Part shown: positions 1 to 10,868 of the stretch, one piece after another
Numbering within the stretch: the first letter of the stretch is position 1
Layout: every line of letters starts with the position of its first letter
From: Kitasatospora cinereorecta
Lineage (GTDB): Bacteria > Actinomycetota > Actinomycetes > Streptomycetales > Streptomycetaceae
DNA length: 64,000 nucleotides
NCBI RefSeq assembly: GCF_024172095.1
Contig: NZ_JAMZDX010000001.1
Coordinates: forward strand, 338,001 to 402,000
Direction of reading: 5' to 3'
The notes under the pieces: generated by a model
Database searches by the model: none
Told to the model about the DNA's origin: nothing
The model's input: only the letters and a program-made list of their open reading frames with translations
Made by a program: the position numbers and the translations under genes

Positions 1-425
1 CCGCCGCGGCCCAGCCGGATGCCCCGGCGGTCCACCGCCAGGCCCGGCAGCAGCACCAGCCCCGCCCCGCAGACCGCCTCGGGGCCCAGCCGCGGCCCGG
101 TCGGCTCCAGCAGCCCGCGGGCCGCCGGGGCGAGCGCCGCCCGGCCGGTGTAGGCGGCCCAGTCGAGGTCGTTGTCGGGCAGCAGCACCGGCAGCAGCAC
201 CCGCACCCCGCGCCCGAGCAGCGCGTCCAGCAGCGGCCCGGTCCCCGGCTCCCCGCCGACCGACACGTACGCCGCCACCACCGAACCCGGATCCGCCAGC
301 GCCGCCGCGGGCCCCGCCAGGGCGGCCGCCGCCGCCGCGCGAGCCGCCGGGTCGAGCGAGCGACGCTCCGCCAGCAACCGTGACCTCAGCGCGGTCTTGT
401 CGTTGGGCAAAGGATTGGCACTCAA
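1..425 (-). CDS. 5-formyltetrahydrofolate cyclo-ligase (C-terminus beyond window)
   Basis: Partial gene on the minus strand; only the N-terminal ~141 residues are inside the window. The enzyme converts 5-formyl-THF to 5,10-methenyl-THF using ATP in the cytoplasm. The visible part has the family's basic N-terminus (KTALRSRLLAERRSL), the VAAYVSVGGEPGT stretch, and near the window edge LVLLPGLAVDRRGIRLGRG, which is the characteristic substrate-loop region. No ATG or GTG fits, so I place the start at TTG 425, where GGGGAG lies about 5-10 nt upstream. The gene is divergent from the GGDEF gene, with a 60-bp gap. Its position next to galU is the usual actinobacterial arrangement, which supports the call. 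Confidence 0.85.
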   Translation of the reverse strand, partial: MSANPLPNDKTALRSRLLAERRSLDPAARAAAAAALAGPAAALADPGSVVAAYVSVGGEPGTGPLLDALLGRGVRVLLPVLLPDNDLDWAAYTGRAALAPAARGLLEPTGPRLGPEAVCGAGLVLLPGLAVDRRGIRLGRG

Positions 426-485
426 AGGATCTCCCCAGCTCGCGTCGACAACGGTGACACGAGCCTGACACGCAGAGGCCGCCCC

Positions 486-1469
486 ATGTCCACCTCGCTC
501 CTGCTCCAGGCGCTGGCCGGGCTGAGCGCACCCGCGCTGGCCGCCGCCGGCTGGTCCGGGCTGCGCCTGCGCCGGTCCACCGCGGCCGCCGCGGCACGCG
601 AGGCCGAACTACGGCAGCGGCTCGGCGACCTCGAGGGCGAGCGGGACGAGCTCCGCCGCACCGCCTCCTGCGACCCGCTCACCGGCGTCTGGAACTACCG
701 CCACCTCCAGATCACCCTCGACCGCGAGATCGAGCGCAGCCGCCGCGCCGAGGCGGCCGCCGCCGAACCCCGCCCGCTCGCCCTGCTGATGCTCCGGATC
801 GACGGCTTCGAGCCGGTGGTCGCCGAGCACGGCCGGGCCCGGGCCGGCGCCATGCTCCGCGACCTCGCCCAGCGCCTCAGCGTGGAGATCCGCCGCTCGG
901 ACACCTTCGGCCGGTACGGCGGCGAGGAGTTCCTGGTGCTGCTGCCGGACACCGGCGTCGAGGGCGCGATCCACGTCGCCGAACGGCTCTGCTGGTCCGT
1001 CCGCCGCCACCGCCTGCTCGACTTCTCGCCCGCCGCCCCCGCCGAGCAGCGCCCGGCCGGGCGCAACGGCCTCACCGCCGCCGTCGGCATCGCCGTGCTG
1101 CCCCGCGACGGCGGGCACGCCGCCCCGCTACTGCGCGCCGCCGACCAGGCCCTGGCCGACGCCCGCGCCGCCGGCGGCGACTGCTGGCGCGGCGCCACCC
1201 GCCCGGGCGCCGCCGCGGCGGCCCAGGGCACCGCCCCGGTCACCGGCACCGCCCCGGACACCGGCACCGCCCTGGTCACCGGCACCGGCAGCGGCGGCGA
1301 GCGCCCGGCGCCGGAGTTCGACCGCCCGGCGCCGGAGCGGGCTCCCGGCGGGAAATCCGGCGACGCGACGCCGGGTAAGGTGTCCGCTTGTGCCGATGAG
1401 GCCCCTCTCACCTCGCCCGGCACGACTCATGCGGCTGCGGGGGCGGCCGCGCGAGACGGGGTTTCATGA
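486..1469 (+). CDS. GGDEF-domain protein, probable diguanylate cyclase
   Basis: 327 residues. A hydrophobic N-terminus (about 1-25) may be a signal anchor, followed by a short charged helix (about 35-60) and a GGDEF domain (about 60-205). The active-site motif GGEEF is intact at 145-149, the metal-binding Asp is in RIDGF (D106), and an inhibitory RxxD site (RRSD, 136-139) sits exactly five residues before GGEEF. It is therefore likely to make c-di-GMP from GTP and to be product-inhibited. The C-terminal ~110 residues are Pro/Ala/Thr-rich and contain a short tandem repeat. There is no attached sensor or EAL domain. It stands 53 bp upstream of galU. c-di-GMP controls development in streptomycetes; whether this protein contributes is inference. 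Confidence 0.8.
   Translation: MSTSLLLQALAGLSAPALAAAGWSGLRLRRSTAAAAAREAELRQRLGDLEGERDELRRTASCDPLTGVWNYRHLQITLDREIERSRRAEAAAAEPRPLALLMLRIDGFEPVVAEHGRARAGAMLRDLAQRLSVEIRRSDTFGRYGGEEFLVLLPDTGVEGAIHVAERLCWSVRRHRLLDFSPAAPAEQRPAGRNGLTAAVGIAVLPRDGGHAAPLLRAADQALADARAAGGDCWRGATRPGAAAAAQGTAPVTGTAPDTGTALVTGTGSGGERPAPEFDRPAPERAPGGKSGDATPGKVSACADEAPLTSPGTTHAAAGAAARDGVS
1227..1280 (+). repeat. 18-bp tandem repeat x3 inside GGDEF gene
   Basis: Three in-frame 18-bp units (GGCACCGCCCCGGTCACC and variants) encode GTAPVT, GTAPDT and GTALVT in the disordered C-terminal tail of the GGDEF protein. Confidence 0.8.
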
Positions 1470-1510
1470 CCGCTTCACTCCGCTCTCAGCCGGGCGGAAC
1501 CACGTCTTAG

Positions 1511-1516
1511 TAAGGT
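1511..1516 (+). promoter_or_regulatory. Possible -10 element of galU
   Basis: TAAGGT lies six bases before the galU ATG. As a -10 hexamer it would give a leaderless transcript. The same bases contain AAGG, which could instead be a Shine-Dalgarno sequence, so the two readings cannot be separated from sequence alone. No convincing -35 was seen. Confidence 0.35.
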
Positions 1517-1522
1517 CAACGC

Positions 1523-2443
1523 ATGACGAAGACGCACGCACGCACCCCTGTCACCAAGGCCGTCGTCCCGGCCGCCGGCCTGGGAACCCGCTTCCTCCCG
1601 GCGACCAAGGCGACCCCCAAGGAGATGCTGCCGGTCGTCGACAAGCCCGCCATCCAGTACGTCGTCGAGGAGGCCGCCGCCGCCGGCCTGTCCGACATAC
1701 TGATGGTGACCGGCCGCAACAAGCGTGCGCTCGAGGACCACTTCGACCGGGCCTACGAGCTGGAGGAGCTGCTCACCCGCAAGGGTGACCACGACCGCCT
1801 GCGCCGCGTCCAGGAGTCGGTCCAGCTCGCCAACATGCACTACGTCCGCCAGGGCGACCCCAAGGGCCTCGGCCACGCCGTCTCGGTCGCCGAGCAGCAC
1901 GTCGCCGGCCAGCCCTTCGCCGTCCTGCTCGGCGACGACCTGATCGACCCGCGCGACCCGCTGCTCTCCCGCATGATCGAGGTCCAGCAGGAGCTCGGCG
2001 GCTCGGTCGTCGCGCTGATGGAGGTCGACCCCGCCCAGATCCACCTGTACGGCTGCGCCGCGGTGAAGCCCAACGGCCTCGGCGAGGACGTCTTCCGGAT
2101 CACCGACCTGGTCGAGAAGCCGGACACCGCCGAGGCGCCGTCCAACTACGCGGTGATCGGCCGGTACATCCTCGACCCCGCCGTCTTCGACGTGCTGCGC
2201 GACACCGCCCCCGGCCGCGGCGGCGAGATCCAGCTCACCGACGCCCTGCGCGAGCTCGCCACCCGCGAGGAGAACGCCGGCGGTCCCGTCCACGGAGTGC
2301 TCTTCAAGGGCCGCCGCTACGACACCGGCGACCGCGGCGACTACCTTCGCGCTATCGTCCGACTGGCGTGCGAGCGCGACGACCTCGGCCCGGAATTCCG
2401 GGACTGGCTGCGCCGCTTCGTCGCCACCGAGATGCAGGGCTGA
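1523..2443 (+). CDS. galU: UTP-glucose-1-phosphate uridylyltransferase
   Basis: 306 residues, full length for bacterial GalU. It makes UDP-glucose from UTP and glucose-1-phosphate in the cytoplasm. The N-terminal nucleotide-binding motif AAGLGTRFLPATKATPKEM (about 16-34) is perfect, as are the VVDKP segment, the VEKP motif and the RGGEIQLTDAL loop near the C-terminal third. UDP-glucose feeds the galT/galE steps encoded at 36.6-38.7 kb. The ATG at 1523 is preceded by TAAGGT. It is followed 26 bp downstream by the molybdotransferase/Glp gene, the order conserved in many actinobacteria. Confidence 0.96.
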   Translation: MTKTHARTPVTKAVVPAAGLGTRFLPATKATPKEMLPVVDKPAIQYVVEEAAAAGLSDILMVTGRNKRALEDHFDRAYELEELLTRKGDHDRLRRVQESVQLANMHYVRQGDPKGLGHAVSVAEQHVAGQPFAVLLGDDLIDPRDPLLSRMIEVQQELGGSVVALMEVDPAQIHLYGCAAVKPNGLGEDVFRITDLVEKPDTAEAPSNYAVIGRYILDPAVFDVLRDTAPGRGGEIQLTDALRELATREENAGGPVHGVLFKGRRYDTGDRGDYLRAIVRLACERDDLGPEFRDWLRRFVATEMQG

Positions 2444-2469
2444 ACCACCGAGAAGGCGAGCGTGAGGCG

Positions 2470-3786
2470 ATGACCGGGCACACCGACAGCTGCTGCGAGG
2501 GCACCCCGGCCCCGGCATCGCCCCGCATGTGGACCGTCGACGAGCACCTCGCCGACGTCCTCGCCACCGTCGCGCCGCTGCCCGCGATCGAGCTGCCACT
2601 GCTCGACGCCCAGGGCTGTCGGCTCGACGAGGACGTGGTCGCCGGAGTCGACCTGCCGCCCTTCGACAACAGCTCGATGGACGGCTACGCGCTGCGCACC
2701 GCGGACACCGCCGGCGCCACCGGCGCGTACCCGTCCGTCCTCGCCGTGGTCGGCGACATCGCCGCCGGGGCCGGCGAACTCCCCAAGGTCGGCCCCGGGC
2801 AGGCCGCCCGGATCATGACCGGCGCCCCCGTCCCGCCCGGCGCCGAGGCCGTCGCCCCGGTCGAGTGGACCGACGGCGGCACCGGCACCGGCCGCGCCGC
2901 CGACTCGATGGGCGCGGCCGTCGCCGACGAGGAGGTCCGGGTGCTGCGCCCGGTCGCCGAGGGCGCGCACATCCGCCGCCGCGGCAGCGACCTCGCCGCC
3001 GGCGACCGGGTGCTCACCGCCGGCACCGTGCTCGGCCCCACCCAGCTCGGCCTGCTCGCCGCCATCGGCCGCGGCACCGTCCGGGTCCGCCCCCGCCCGC
3101 GGGTGGTGGTGCTCTCCACCGGCAGCGAACTGGTCCAGCCCGGCGAGCCGGTCGGCCCCGGCCGGATCTCCGACTCCAACTCCTTCACCCTCACCGCCGC
3201 CGCCCGCGACGCCGGCGCCATCGCCTACCGGGTCGGCGGCGTCCCCGACGACGCGGCCACCCTGCGCGCCGTCCTGGAGGACCAGCTCGGCCGCGCCGAC
3301 CTGATCGTCACCAGCGGCGGCGTCAGCGTCGGCGCGTACGACGTGGTCAAGGAGGTCTTCGAGTCCTACGGCGGCGTCGACTTCCGCCGGCTGCGGATGC
3401 AGCCCGGCAAGCCGCAGGGCTTCGGCCGGATCGGCGGCTCCGGCGACGGCGCGGGCGTCCCGCTGCTGGCACTGCCGGGCAACCCGGTCAGCGCGTACAT
3501 CTCCTTCGAGCTGTTCGTCCGCCCGGTCATCCGCACCATGCTCGGCGCACCGGACATCCACCGGCCGGTGGTGCGCGCCGAGTGCACCGCCGCGCTGCGC
3601 TCGCCCGCCGGGCGGCGGCAGTTCCTGCGCGGACGGTACGCCGACGGCTCGGTCACCCCGGTCGGCGGCGAGGGCTCCCACCTGGTCGGCGCACTGGCCC
3701 GGGCCAACTGCCTGATCACCGTTCCCGAGTCCACCGAGTCCGTCGACGCGGGCACCGTCCTCGATGTGGTCCTTCTCACGGACTGA
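2470..3786 (+). CDS. glp: MoeA-family molybdopterin molybdotransferase; gephyrin-like Glp candidate
   Basis: 438 residues. The fold is MoeA/gephyrin-E: an N-terminal PPFDNSSMDGYALR segment, GAPVPPGAEA, the MoCF-like core with STGSEL, the SGGVSVG loop, QPGKP and ALPGNPVSAY, then a C-terminal beta domain. All the usual MoeA motifs are present, so molybdenum insertion into molybdopterin is plausible. In Corynebacterium the gene at this position, between galU and rimJ-glpR, encodes Glp, a gephyrin-like protein that binds FtsZ and the membrane receptor GlpR. Here the SepX/GlpR homologue lies 3.3 kb downstream. The neighbouring moaC and mogA equally support a cofactor role. Start ATG 2470, after GTGAGGCG. 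Which role dominates is not decidable from sequence. Confidence 0.88.
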   Translation: MTGHTDSCCEGTPAPASPRMWTVDEHLADVLATVAPLPAIELPLLDAQGCRLDEDVVAGVDLPPFDNSSMDGYALRTADTAGATGAYPSVLAVVGDIAAGAGELPKVGPGQAARIMTGAPVPPGAEAVAPVEWTDGGTGTGRAADSMGAAVADEEVRVLRPVAEGAHIRRRGSDLAAGDRVLTAGTVLGPTQLGLLAAIGRGTVRVRPRPRVVVLSTGSELVQPGEPVGPGRISDSNSFTLTAAARDAGAIAYRVGGVPDDAATLRAVLEDQLGRADLIVTSGGVSVGAYDVVKEVFESYGGVDFRRLRMQPGKPQGFGRIGGSGDGAGVPLLALPGNPVSAYISFELFVRPVIRTMLGAPDIHRPVVRAECTAALRSPAGRRQFLRGRYADGSVTPVGGEGSHLVGALARANCLITVPESTESVDAGTVLDVVLLTD

Positions 3787-3841
3787 GGCGGGCGGGGCTG
3801 TACGGTAGCGCGGTATTCGACCTGCGCTGCATGGAGCAACC

Positions 3842-4411
3842 GTGACCGACACACCACCCGGCGACCGCCTGACCCACGTCGACGACACCGGCGCCGCCCG
3901 CATGGTCGACGTCTCCGAGAAGGCCACCACCGTGCGGACGGCCGTCGCCGCCGGGCGGGTGCGGGTCGCCCCGCGCGTCGTCGAACTGCTGCGCGGCGAG
4001 GGCGTGCCCAAGGGCGACGCCCTCGCGGTGGCCCGGATCGCCGGGATCATGGGCGCCAAGAAGACCCCCGACCTGATCCCGCTCTGCCACCCGATCGCCA
4101 TTTCCGGGGTCAAGGTCGACCTCGCCGTCGCCGACGACGCCGTGGAGATCACCGCCACGGTCCGGACCGCCGACCGCACCGGCGTCGAGATGGAGGCCCT
4201 GACGGCGGTCGCCGTCGCCGGGCTCACCGTGATCGACATGGTCAAGGCCGTCGACAAGGCGGCGAGCATCGAGGACGTCCGGGTGCTCACCAAGACCGGC
4301 GGCAAGAGCGGCGACTGGGCGCGCGCCGCCGAGCCGGGCGGTGCTGAGTCGGGCGGTGCTGAGCCGGGCGGTTCCGAGCCGGGGACTGCCGAGCCGGGCG
4401 GTGCCGCGTGA
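3842..4411 (+). CDS. moaC: Cyclic pyranopterin monophosphate synthase
   Basis: 189 residues against about 160 for most MoaC proteins. It converts the MoaA product to cyclic pyranopterin monophosphate, an early step of molybdenum cofactor synthesis. Conserved segments are [34 protein letters not shown] and the catalytic DMVKAVDK region, followed by GGKSG where the protein normally ends. The extra ~25 residues are a Gly/Glu/Pro repeat encoded by five 15-bp units. The GTG start at 3842 has GGAG in ATGGAGCAACC just before it. It overlaps mogA by four bases, so the two are translationally coupled. Confidence 0.95.
   Translation: MTDTPPGDRLTHVDDTGAARMVDVSEKATTVRTAVAAGRVRVAPRVVELLRGEGVPKGDALAVARIAGIMGAKKTPDLIPLCHPIAISGVKVDLAVADDAVEITATVRTADRTGVEMEALTAVAVAGLTVIDMVKAVDKAASIEDVRVLTKTGGKSGDWARAAEPGGAESGGAEPGGSEPGTAEPGGAA
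4331..4405 (+). repeat. 15-bp tandem repeat x5 at the 3' end of moaC
   Basis: Five consecutive 15-bp units related to GAGCCGGGCGGTGCC encode [20 protein letters not shown] and EPGGA. The array ends three bases before the GTG start of mogA, so it also forms the mogA translation-initiation region. Confidence 0.85.
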
Positions 4412-4968
4412 GGGCGCTCGCCGTCACCGTCTCCAACCGGGCCTCCGCCGGGGTCTACGAGGACAAGGGCGGCCCGCTGCTGGTCGCCGGACTGCGCGCG
4501 ATGGGCTTCACCGCCGACGGCCCCCGGGTCGTCCCGGACGGCGAACCGGTCGAGGCGGCGCTGCGCGAGGCGGTGGCCGCCGGCTACGACGTCGTCCTCA
4601 CCACCGGCGGCACCGGCATCTCCCCGATGGACCTCACCCCCGAGATGACCGCCCGCGTCATCGACCGCCAGGTCCCCGGCATCGCCGAGGCCATCCGGGC
4701 GTACGGACGCGAGAAGGTCCCCACCTCCGCCCTGTCGCGCGGCCTCGCCGGCCTGGCCGGACGTACCCTGATCGTCAACCTGCCCGGATCCACCGGCGGG
4801 GTCAGGGACGGCCTCGCCGTCCTGGAACCGCTGCTGGCCCACGCGGTCGACCAGCTCGGCGGCGGCGACCACCCGCGGCCGGCCACGGACCCGCAGCCCG
4901 CTGCGGAGCCCGGCTCCGACCCGGCGCCGGGCGGGCACGTACGCCCTGGCGAGGGGAGCCCGCACTGA
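4408..4968 (+). CDS. MogA/MoaB-type molybdopterin adenylyltransferase
   Basis: 186 residues with a single MoCF-biosynthesis domain. The motif [15 protein letters not shown] and the NLPGS segment identify the MogA/MoaB family, which adenylates molybdopterin before metal insertion by MoeA. The last ~30 residues are Pro/Gly-rich and poorly conserved. The GTG start overlaps the moaC stop in GTGA. The stop TGA overlaps the CTG start of the acetyltransferase that follows, so moaC, mogA and the acetyltransferase form one tightly coupled unit. Confidence 0.92.
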   Translation: MRALAVTVSNRASAGVYEDKGGPLLVAGLRAMGFTADGPRVVPDGEPVEAALREAVAAGYDVVLTTGGTGISPMDLTPEMTARVIDRQVPGIAEAIRAYGREKVPTSALSRGLAGLAGRTLIVNLPGSTGGVRDGLAVLEPLLAHAVDQLGGGDHPRPATDPQPAAEPGSDPAPGGHVRPGEGSPH

Positions 4969-5579
4969 ACGCCGGCTGGCCGGTCGAGCTGCACGAGGGG
5001 GACGTCACCCTGCGCCCGATCCGGGTCCGCGACCAGCGCGCCTGGCAGGAGGTCAGCCGCCGCAACCGGGACTGGCTGCGCCGCTGGGAGGCCACCGTCC
5101 CGCCCACCCCGGCCGGGCGCGTGCCCACCAGCCGGCCCACCTACCGGCAGATGGTCCGCTACCTGCGCGGCGAGGCCGGCGCGGGCCGGATGCTGCCCTT
5201 CGTGGTGCTCCACCGGGGCCGCCTGGTCGGGCAGCTCACCGTCGGCGGGATCACCTGGGGCTCGATGTGCTCCGCCAACGTCGGCTATTGGATCGACGAG
5301 GAGGCGGCCGGCCGAGGCATCATGCCGACCGCCGTCGCCCTCGCCGTCGAGCACTGCTTCACCGACCTCGGACTGCACCGGATCGAGGTCTGCATCCGGC
5401 CCGAGAACCGGCCGAGCCGCCGGGTGGTGGAGAAACTGGGCTTCCGCGAGGAAGGAATGCGCCCCCGCTATCTCCACATCGACGGGGACTGGCGGGACCA
5501 CCTGGTCTACGCCCTCACCGTCGAGGAGGTCCCGGAAGGGATGCTGGAGCGCTGGCGCTCCCTCAGAAGCCGCCGCTGA
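4965..5579 (+). CDS. GNAT N-acetyltransferase, RimJ/RimL-like
   Basis: 204 residues of the RimJ/RimL branch, which acetylates N-terminal amino groups of proteins, although the substrate here is unknown. The N-terminal TLRPIRVRDQ strand, the GYWIDEEAAGRGIMPTAV acetyl-CoA loop and the RIEVCIRPENRPSRRVVEKLGF motif are typical. There is no ATG or GTG near the expected N-terminus. The best start is CTG 4965 (LNAGWPVEL), with a strong GAGGGGAG Shine-Dalgarno at 4951-4957 and the CTG overlapping the mogA stop in CTGA. A rimJ-like gene between glp and glpR/sepX is conserved in actinobacteria. Confidence 0.88.
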   Translation: MNAGWPVELHEGDVTLRPIRVRDQRAWQEVSRRNRDWLRRWEATVPPTPAGRVPTSRPTYRQMVRYLRGEAGAGRMLPFVVLHRGRLVGQLTVGGITWGSMCSANVGYWIDEEAAGRGIMPTAVALAVEHCFTDLGLHRIEVCIRPENRPSRRVVEKLGFREEGMRPRYLHIDGDWRDHLVYALTVEEVPEGMLERWRSLRSRR

Positions 5580-5728
5580 CCCCATAATTGAATATCTGTT
5601 CGAAATAGATATCGATCTGGCATCGGGGTCGGGTCGAGCCGTCACAAATACCGGCAAAATAGTCGGAGAATCAGCTTGATCGCACGACACGCCGCGCCAA
5701 ATTGCTGCCAGGCCTTCCCCTGCGCCCG
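5580..5728. other. AT-rich intergenic stretch with small inverted repeat
   Basis: About 150 bp between the acetyltransferase and sepX, clearly richer in A/T than the surroundings, especially 5584-5615 and 5645-5700. It holds the inverted repeat ATATCT (5592-5597) and AGATAT (5607-5612). It may be a terminator-free spacer carrying the sepX control region. I see no ORF in it. Confidence 0.4.
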
Positions 5729-5734
5729 TACCGT
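5729..5734 (+). promoter_or_regulatory. Probable -10 of sepX, leaderless
   Basis: TACCGT is seven bases upstream of the sepX GTG and no Shine-Dalgarno sequence precedes the start. This is the layout of a leaderless streptomycete transcript. Confidence 0.45.
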
Positions 5735-5741
5735 GTGAAAC

Positions 5742-6896
5742 GTGAGCAGTAGCGGCCTTATCTACGCGGTCATCGTAGGGGCCTGGGCTGCCTATCTGGT
5801 GCCGATGTGGCTCCGCAGGCAGGACGAGCTCAACGAGTCGCGTCCGACGGAACGCTTCAGTACCGCGATCCGCCTGCTGGCCGGTCGCTCGGCGCTGGAG
5901 CGGCGCGCGGCCCGGTCCCTGGACGGCCAGACCGGAGTCCACTCCACCACCGACCCGGACGTCGCCGACGACGGCGCCCCCGGCTCCGGCGGCACGGCCG
6001 CGGCCGTGGTCGACGGTGCGATCGGCGACGCCCCGGACCTGCGGGTCGAGGGCGTCCTCGCCGACCCCGCGCAGCCCTCGGGCCCCGACCGCGTCGAGCA
6101 CCCGGTCGGCGACCGGCCCGCGGTGGAGCACCGGCCCGCCGGCCACCACCGGGCGGACCGCCACGGCGACCACCACCACGGTGAGCACCACAGCGGCGTG
6201 CACCACCACGGCGACCACCGCTCGGCCGAAGGCCGGCAGTCCGCCGAGCGGCGGGCCCGGCTGCTCGCACGCCGGCGGCGGATGGTCACCCTGCTGTTCG
6301 GCGCGTTCGCGCTCGGCGCCGTCGTCGCGGCCGTCGCCGGATTCGCCTTCATCTGGGTCCCGGCCGTCCCCGCCGTCCTCCTCACCCTCTACATCGGCCA
6401 CCTCCGCCGCCTGGAGCGCCAGCGGTACGAGGTGAAGCTCGACCGGGTCCGCGCCGCCCAGGCCGCCGAACGGCTCCGGGCCCGCGAACGCGAGCGCCTG
6501 GCCGAGACCGCCCCCGCCGCCGACACCCCGGACGAGCCCGCCGCCCGCCCGCGGCTGCGCCTCGCCGGCGAGCCCGCCGGCCGGCCCGAGTCGCCCGCCG
6601 CCGCGGTCGCCGACGCCACCGAGCACGAGGAGTGGGTGGACGGCATGCGCGAGCGTGCCGCCGCCGGCCCCGACTCCTGGGAGCCGGTCCCCGTCCCGCT
6701 CCCCACCTACGTCACGGCACCCGTCGCCCCGCGGATCACCCGCGGCCTCGACCTCGGCTCGCCCGGCACCTGGGACTCCGGCCGCCAGGCCGCCGAGCCC
6801 GCCCGCACCACCCCGCTCTTCGACCAGTACGCCGACCCGGCCCCGCCGCCGGTCGTCGACGACTACGCGACCCGCCCCAGAGCCGCCAACGAATGA
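5742..6896 (+). CDS. sepX: Divisome-associated membrane protein SepX (GlpR-like)
   Basis: 384 residues. The N-terminal hydrophobic segment GLIYAVIVGAWAAYLVPMWL (about 5-24) followed by RRQDELNESRPTERFS is the signature of the actinobacterial SepX/GlpR family. A variable linker follows with a strikingly His-rich patch (about 128-165), then two closely spaced membrane helices (about 181-222) and a charged cytoplasmic tail. In Streptomyces SepX is needed for cross-wall formation and normal sporulation; its Corynebacterium counterpart GlpR is the membrane receptor for Glp. The glp-like gene is 3 kb upstream. Start GTG 5742, chosen because the conserved N-terminus begins there. The biochemical activity is unknown. 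Confidence 0.85.
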   Translation: MSSSGLIYAVIVGAWAAYLVPMWLRRQDELNESRPTERFSTAIRLLAGRSALERRAARSLDGQTGVHSTTDPDVADDGAPGSGGTAAAVVDGAIGDAPDLRVEGVLADPAQPSGPDRVEHPVGDRPAVEHRPAGHHRADRHGDHHHGEHHSGVHHHGDHRSAEGRQSAERRARLLARRRRMVTLLFGAFALGAVVAAVAGFAFIWVPAVPAVLLTLYIGHLRRLERQRYEVKLDRVRAAQAAERLRARERERLAETAPAADTPDEPAARPRLRLAGEPAGRPESPAAAVADATEHEEWVDGMRERAAAGPDSWEPVPVPLPTYVTAPVAPRITRGLDLGSPGTWDSGRQAAEPARTTPLFDQYADPAPPPVVDDYATRPRAANE

Positions 6897-6995
6897 CCCT
6901 CCCGCCCCGCCCGAGCCACCCGCCCGCGGCGGGGCGACCCGCCTCCGAATGTGGTCACGACCTGGTCCGCAGAGGTGATAGAGTTTCTTCTCGTT

Positions 6996-7071
<76 letters not shown>

Positions 7072-7076
7072 CAACG

Positions 7077-7109
7077 GAAATCCCGTCCGGTTCACCCGGA
7101 CGGGATTTC
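7077..7109 (+). terminator. Strong hairpin after tRNA-Ala
   Basis: A perfect 14-bp stem, GAAATCCCGTCCGG with its complement, and a 5-nt loop follow the tRNA by 7 bases. As is usual in streptomycetes there is no T-run. Confidence 0.85.
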
Positions 7110-7196
7110 TGCTTTCCGGCCCACGTCCAGACGGCCTGTCAGCCGCCGACCGCCGGCGGGGCCCGGGCGAGCCTTCCCAAGGTGGGAGGTGATCAC

Positions 7197-7202
7197 TAGG
7201 GT
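7197..7202 (+). promoter_or_regulatory. Probable -10 of the anchored protein gene, leaderless
   Basis: TAGGGT is six bases before the GTG at 7209. A GGGAGG lies further upstream (7183-7189), too far away to serve as a ribosome site. Confidence 0.4.
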
Positions 7203-7208
7203 TTCGGC

Positions 7209-7979
7209 GTGGCCGAACATGAGTCCAGTGACGCGCTGTGGGAAGAGTTCGTCCGGGAGTACGAGAAGAACAACGCCGTGCACGAGCCGAGTGCGGCGGA
7301 GCGCTCGCAGCCGCCCAAGCAGCGGCGCTCCCGTTCGTGGCTGGTGCCGGTGGCGGTCGCCGCGGTGGTGGCGATCGGGGCGCTGGGGTACGCGTTCCGG
7401 CCGTCGCACGGGGCGAAGCCCACCACTGCGCCCGCGTCGGCCTCGGCCTCCCCGTCGGCCACGGGTTCCGCTTCGGCCTCCGCCTCGGCTTCCGCGTCGG
7501 CGACGGCGGCGGTGCCGGTTTCGGTGTTCCCGAACCAGGTGCAGGGGTACACGCTGGTGGTGAGTGCGACCAATGCGACGTGCACGGGGTCGGACACCGT
7601 GGGCCCGACGCTGGCGGGGCTGATCACCCAGAGCAAGGGCTGCCTCGGCGTCGACCGGGCGCTCTACAAGGACGCCGACAACAACCAGTACACCCTGGTG
7701 CTGTTCACCATGAAGGACCCGATGGACGCCTTCACCCTGGTGAACCGGCTGGCGGAGGATCCCACCGACTTCCAGGCCGCGGTCCAGGCGCCGCCGAAGG
7801 ACTCCGAACTGCGCCTGCTGCCGGCGGACAGCGGGCGGGTGCAGTCGTACGCCTTCTCCGGGTCGGCGATGATCGTGGGCATGGCGCAGTGGTCCGACGG
7901 GCACAGCACCGACTTCAACACGCTGGTGGGGAAGCTGAGCCCGCTCGTCGACACGGTGATCAAGCGCGTCCCGGTCTGA
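7209..7979 (+). CDS. Membrane-anchored hypothetical protein with Ser/Ala linker
   Basis: 256 residues, family not recognised. A charged cytoplasmic N-terminus (about 1-38) is followed by one membrane helix (WLVPVAVAAVVAIGALGYAF, about 41-60), a Ser/Ala repeat linker (about 70-100), and an extracytoplasmic domain (about 105-256) with two Cys (TCTGS and KGCLG) that may form a disulfide. The Ser/Ala-rich linker is the type of segment that streptomycete O-mannosylation targets; Pmt is encoded at 24-26 kb. Start GTG 7209 gives the most economical N-terminus and fits the -10 upstream. It is a single-gene unit, separated from the next gene, which is on the opposite strand. Confidence 0.8.
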   Translation: MAEHESSDALWEEFVREYEKNNAVHEPSAAERSQPPKQRRSRSWLVPVAVAAVVAIGALGYAFRPSHGAKPTTAPASASASPSATGSASASASASASATAAVPVSVFPNQVQGYTLVVSATNATCTGSDTVGPTLAGLITQSKGCLGVDRALYKDADNNQYTLVLFTMKDPMDAFTLVNRLAEDPTDFQAAVQAPPKDSELRLLPADSGRVQSYAFSGSAMIVGMAQWSDGHSTDFNTLVGKLSPLVDTVIKRVPV

Positions 7980-8007
7980 CCGGCCCGGGGCAGCTCGGGG
8001 CAGCAGC

Positions 8008-10745
<2,738 letters not shown>

Positions 10746-10868
10746 GACCCGATGCCCGGACCGGCCCACCCCCGCACCCGATGCGGGCGGTGGGCCGCGG
10801 CACGCAGTGGGGCCGATCCGGTCGTATGGTGCGGGGACGGAGGGCGGGTCGAGGCTGGGAGGCCGGGG

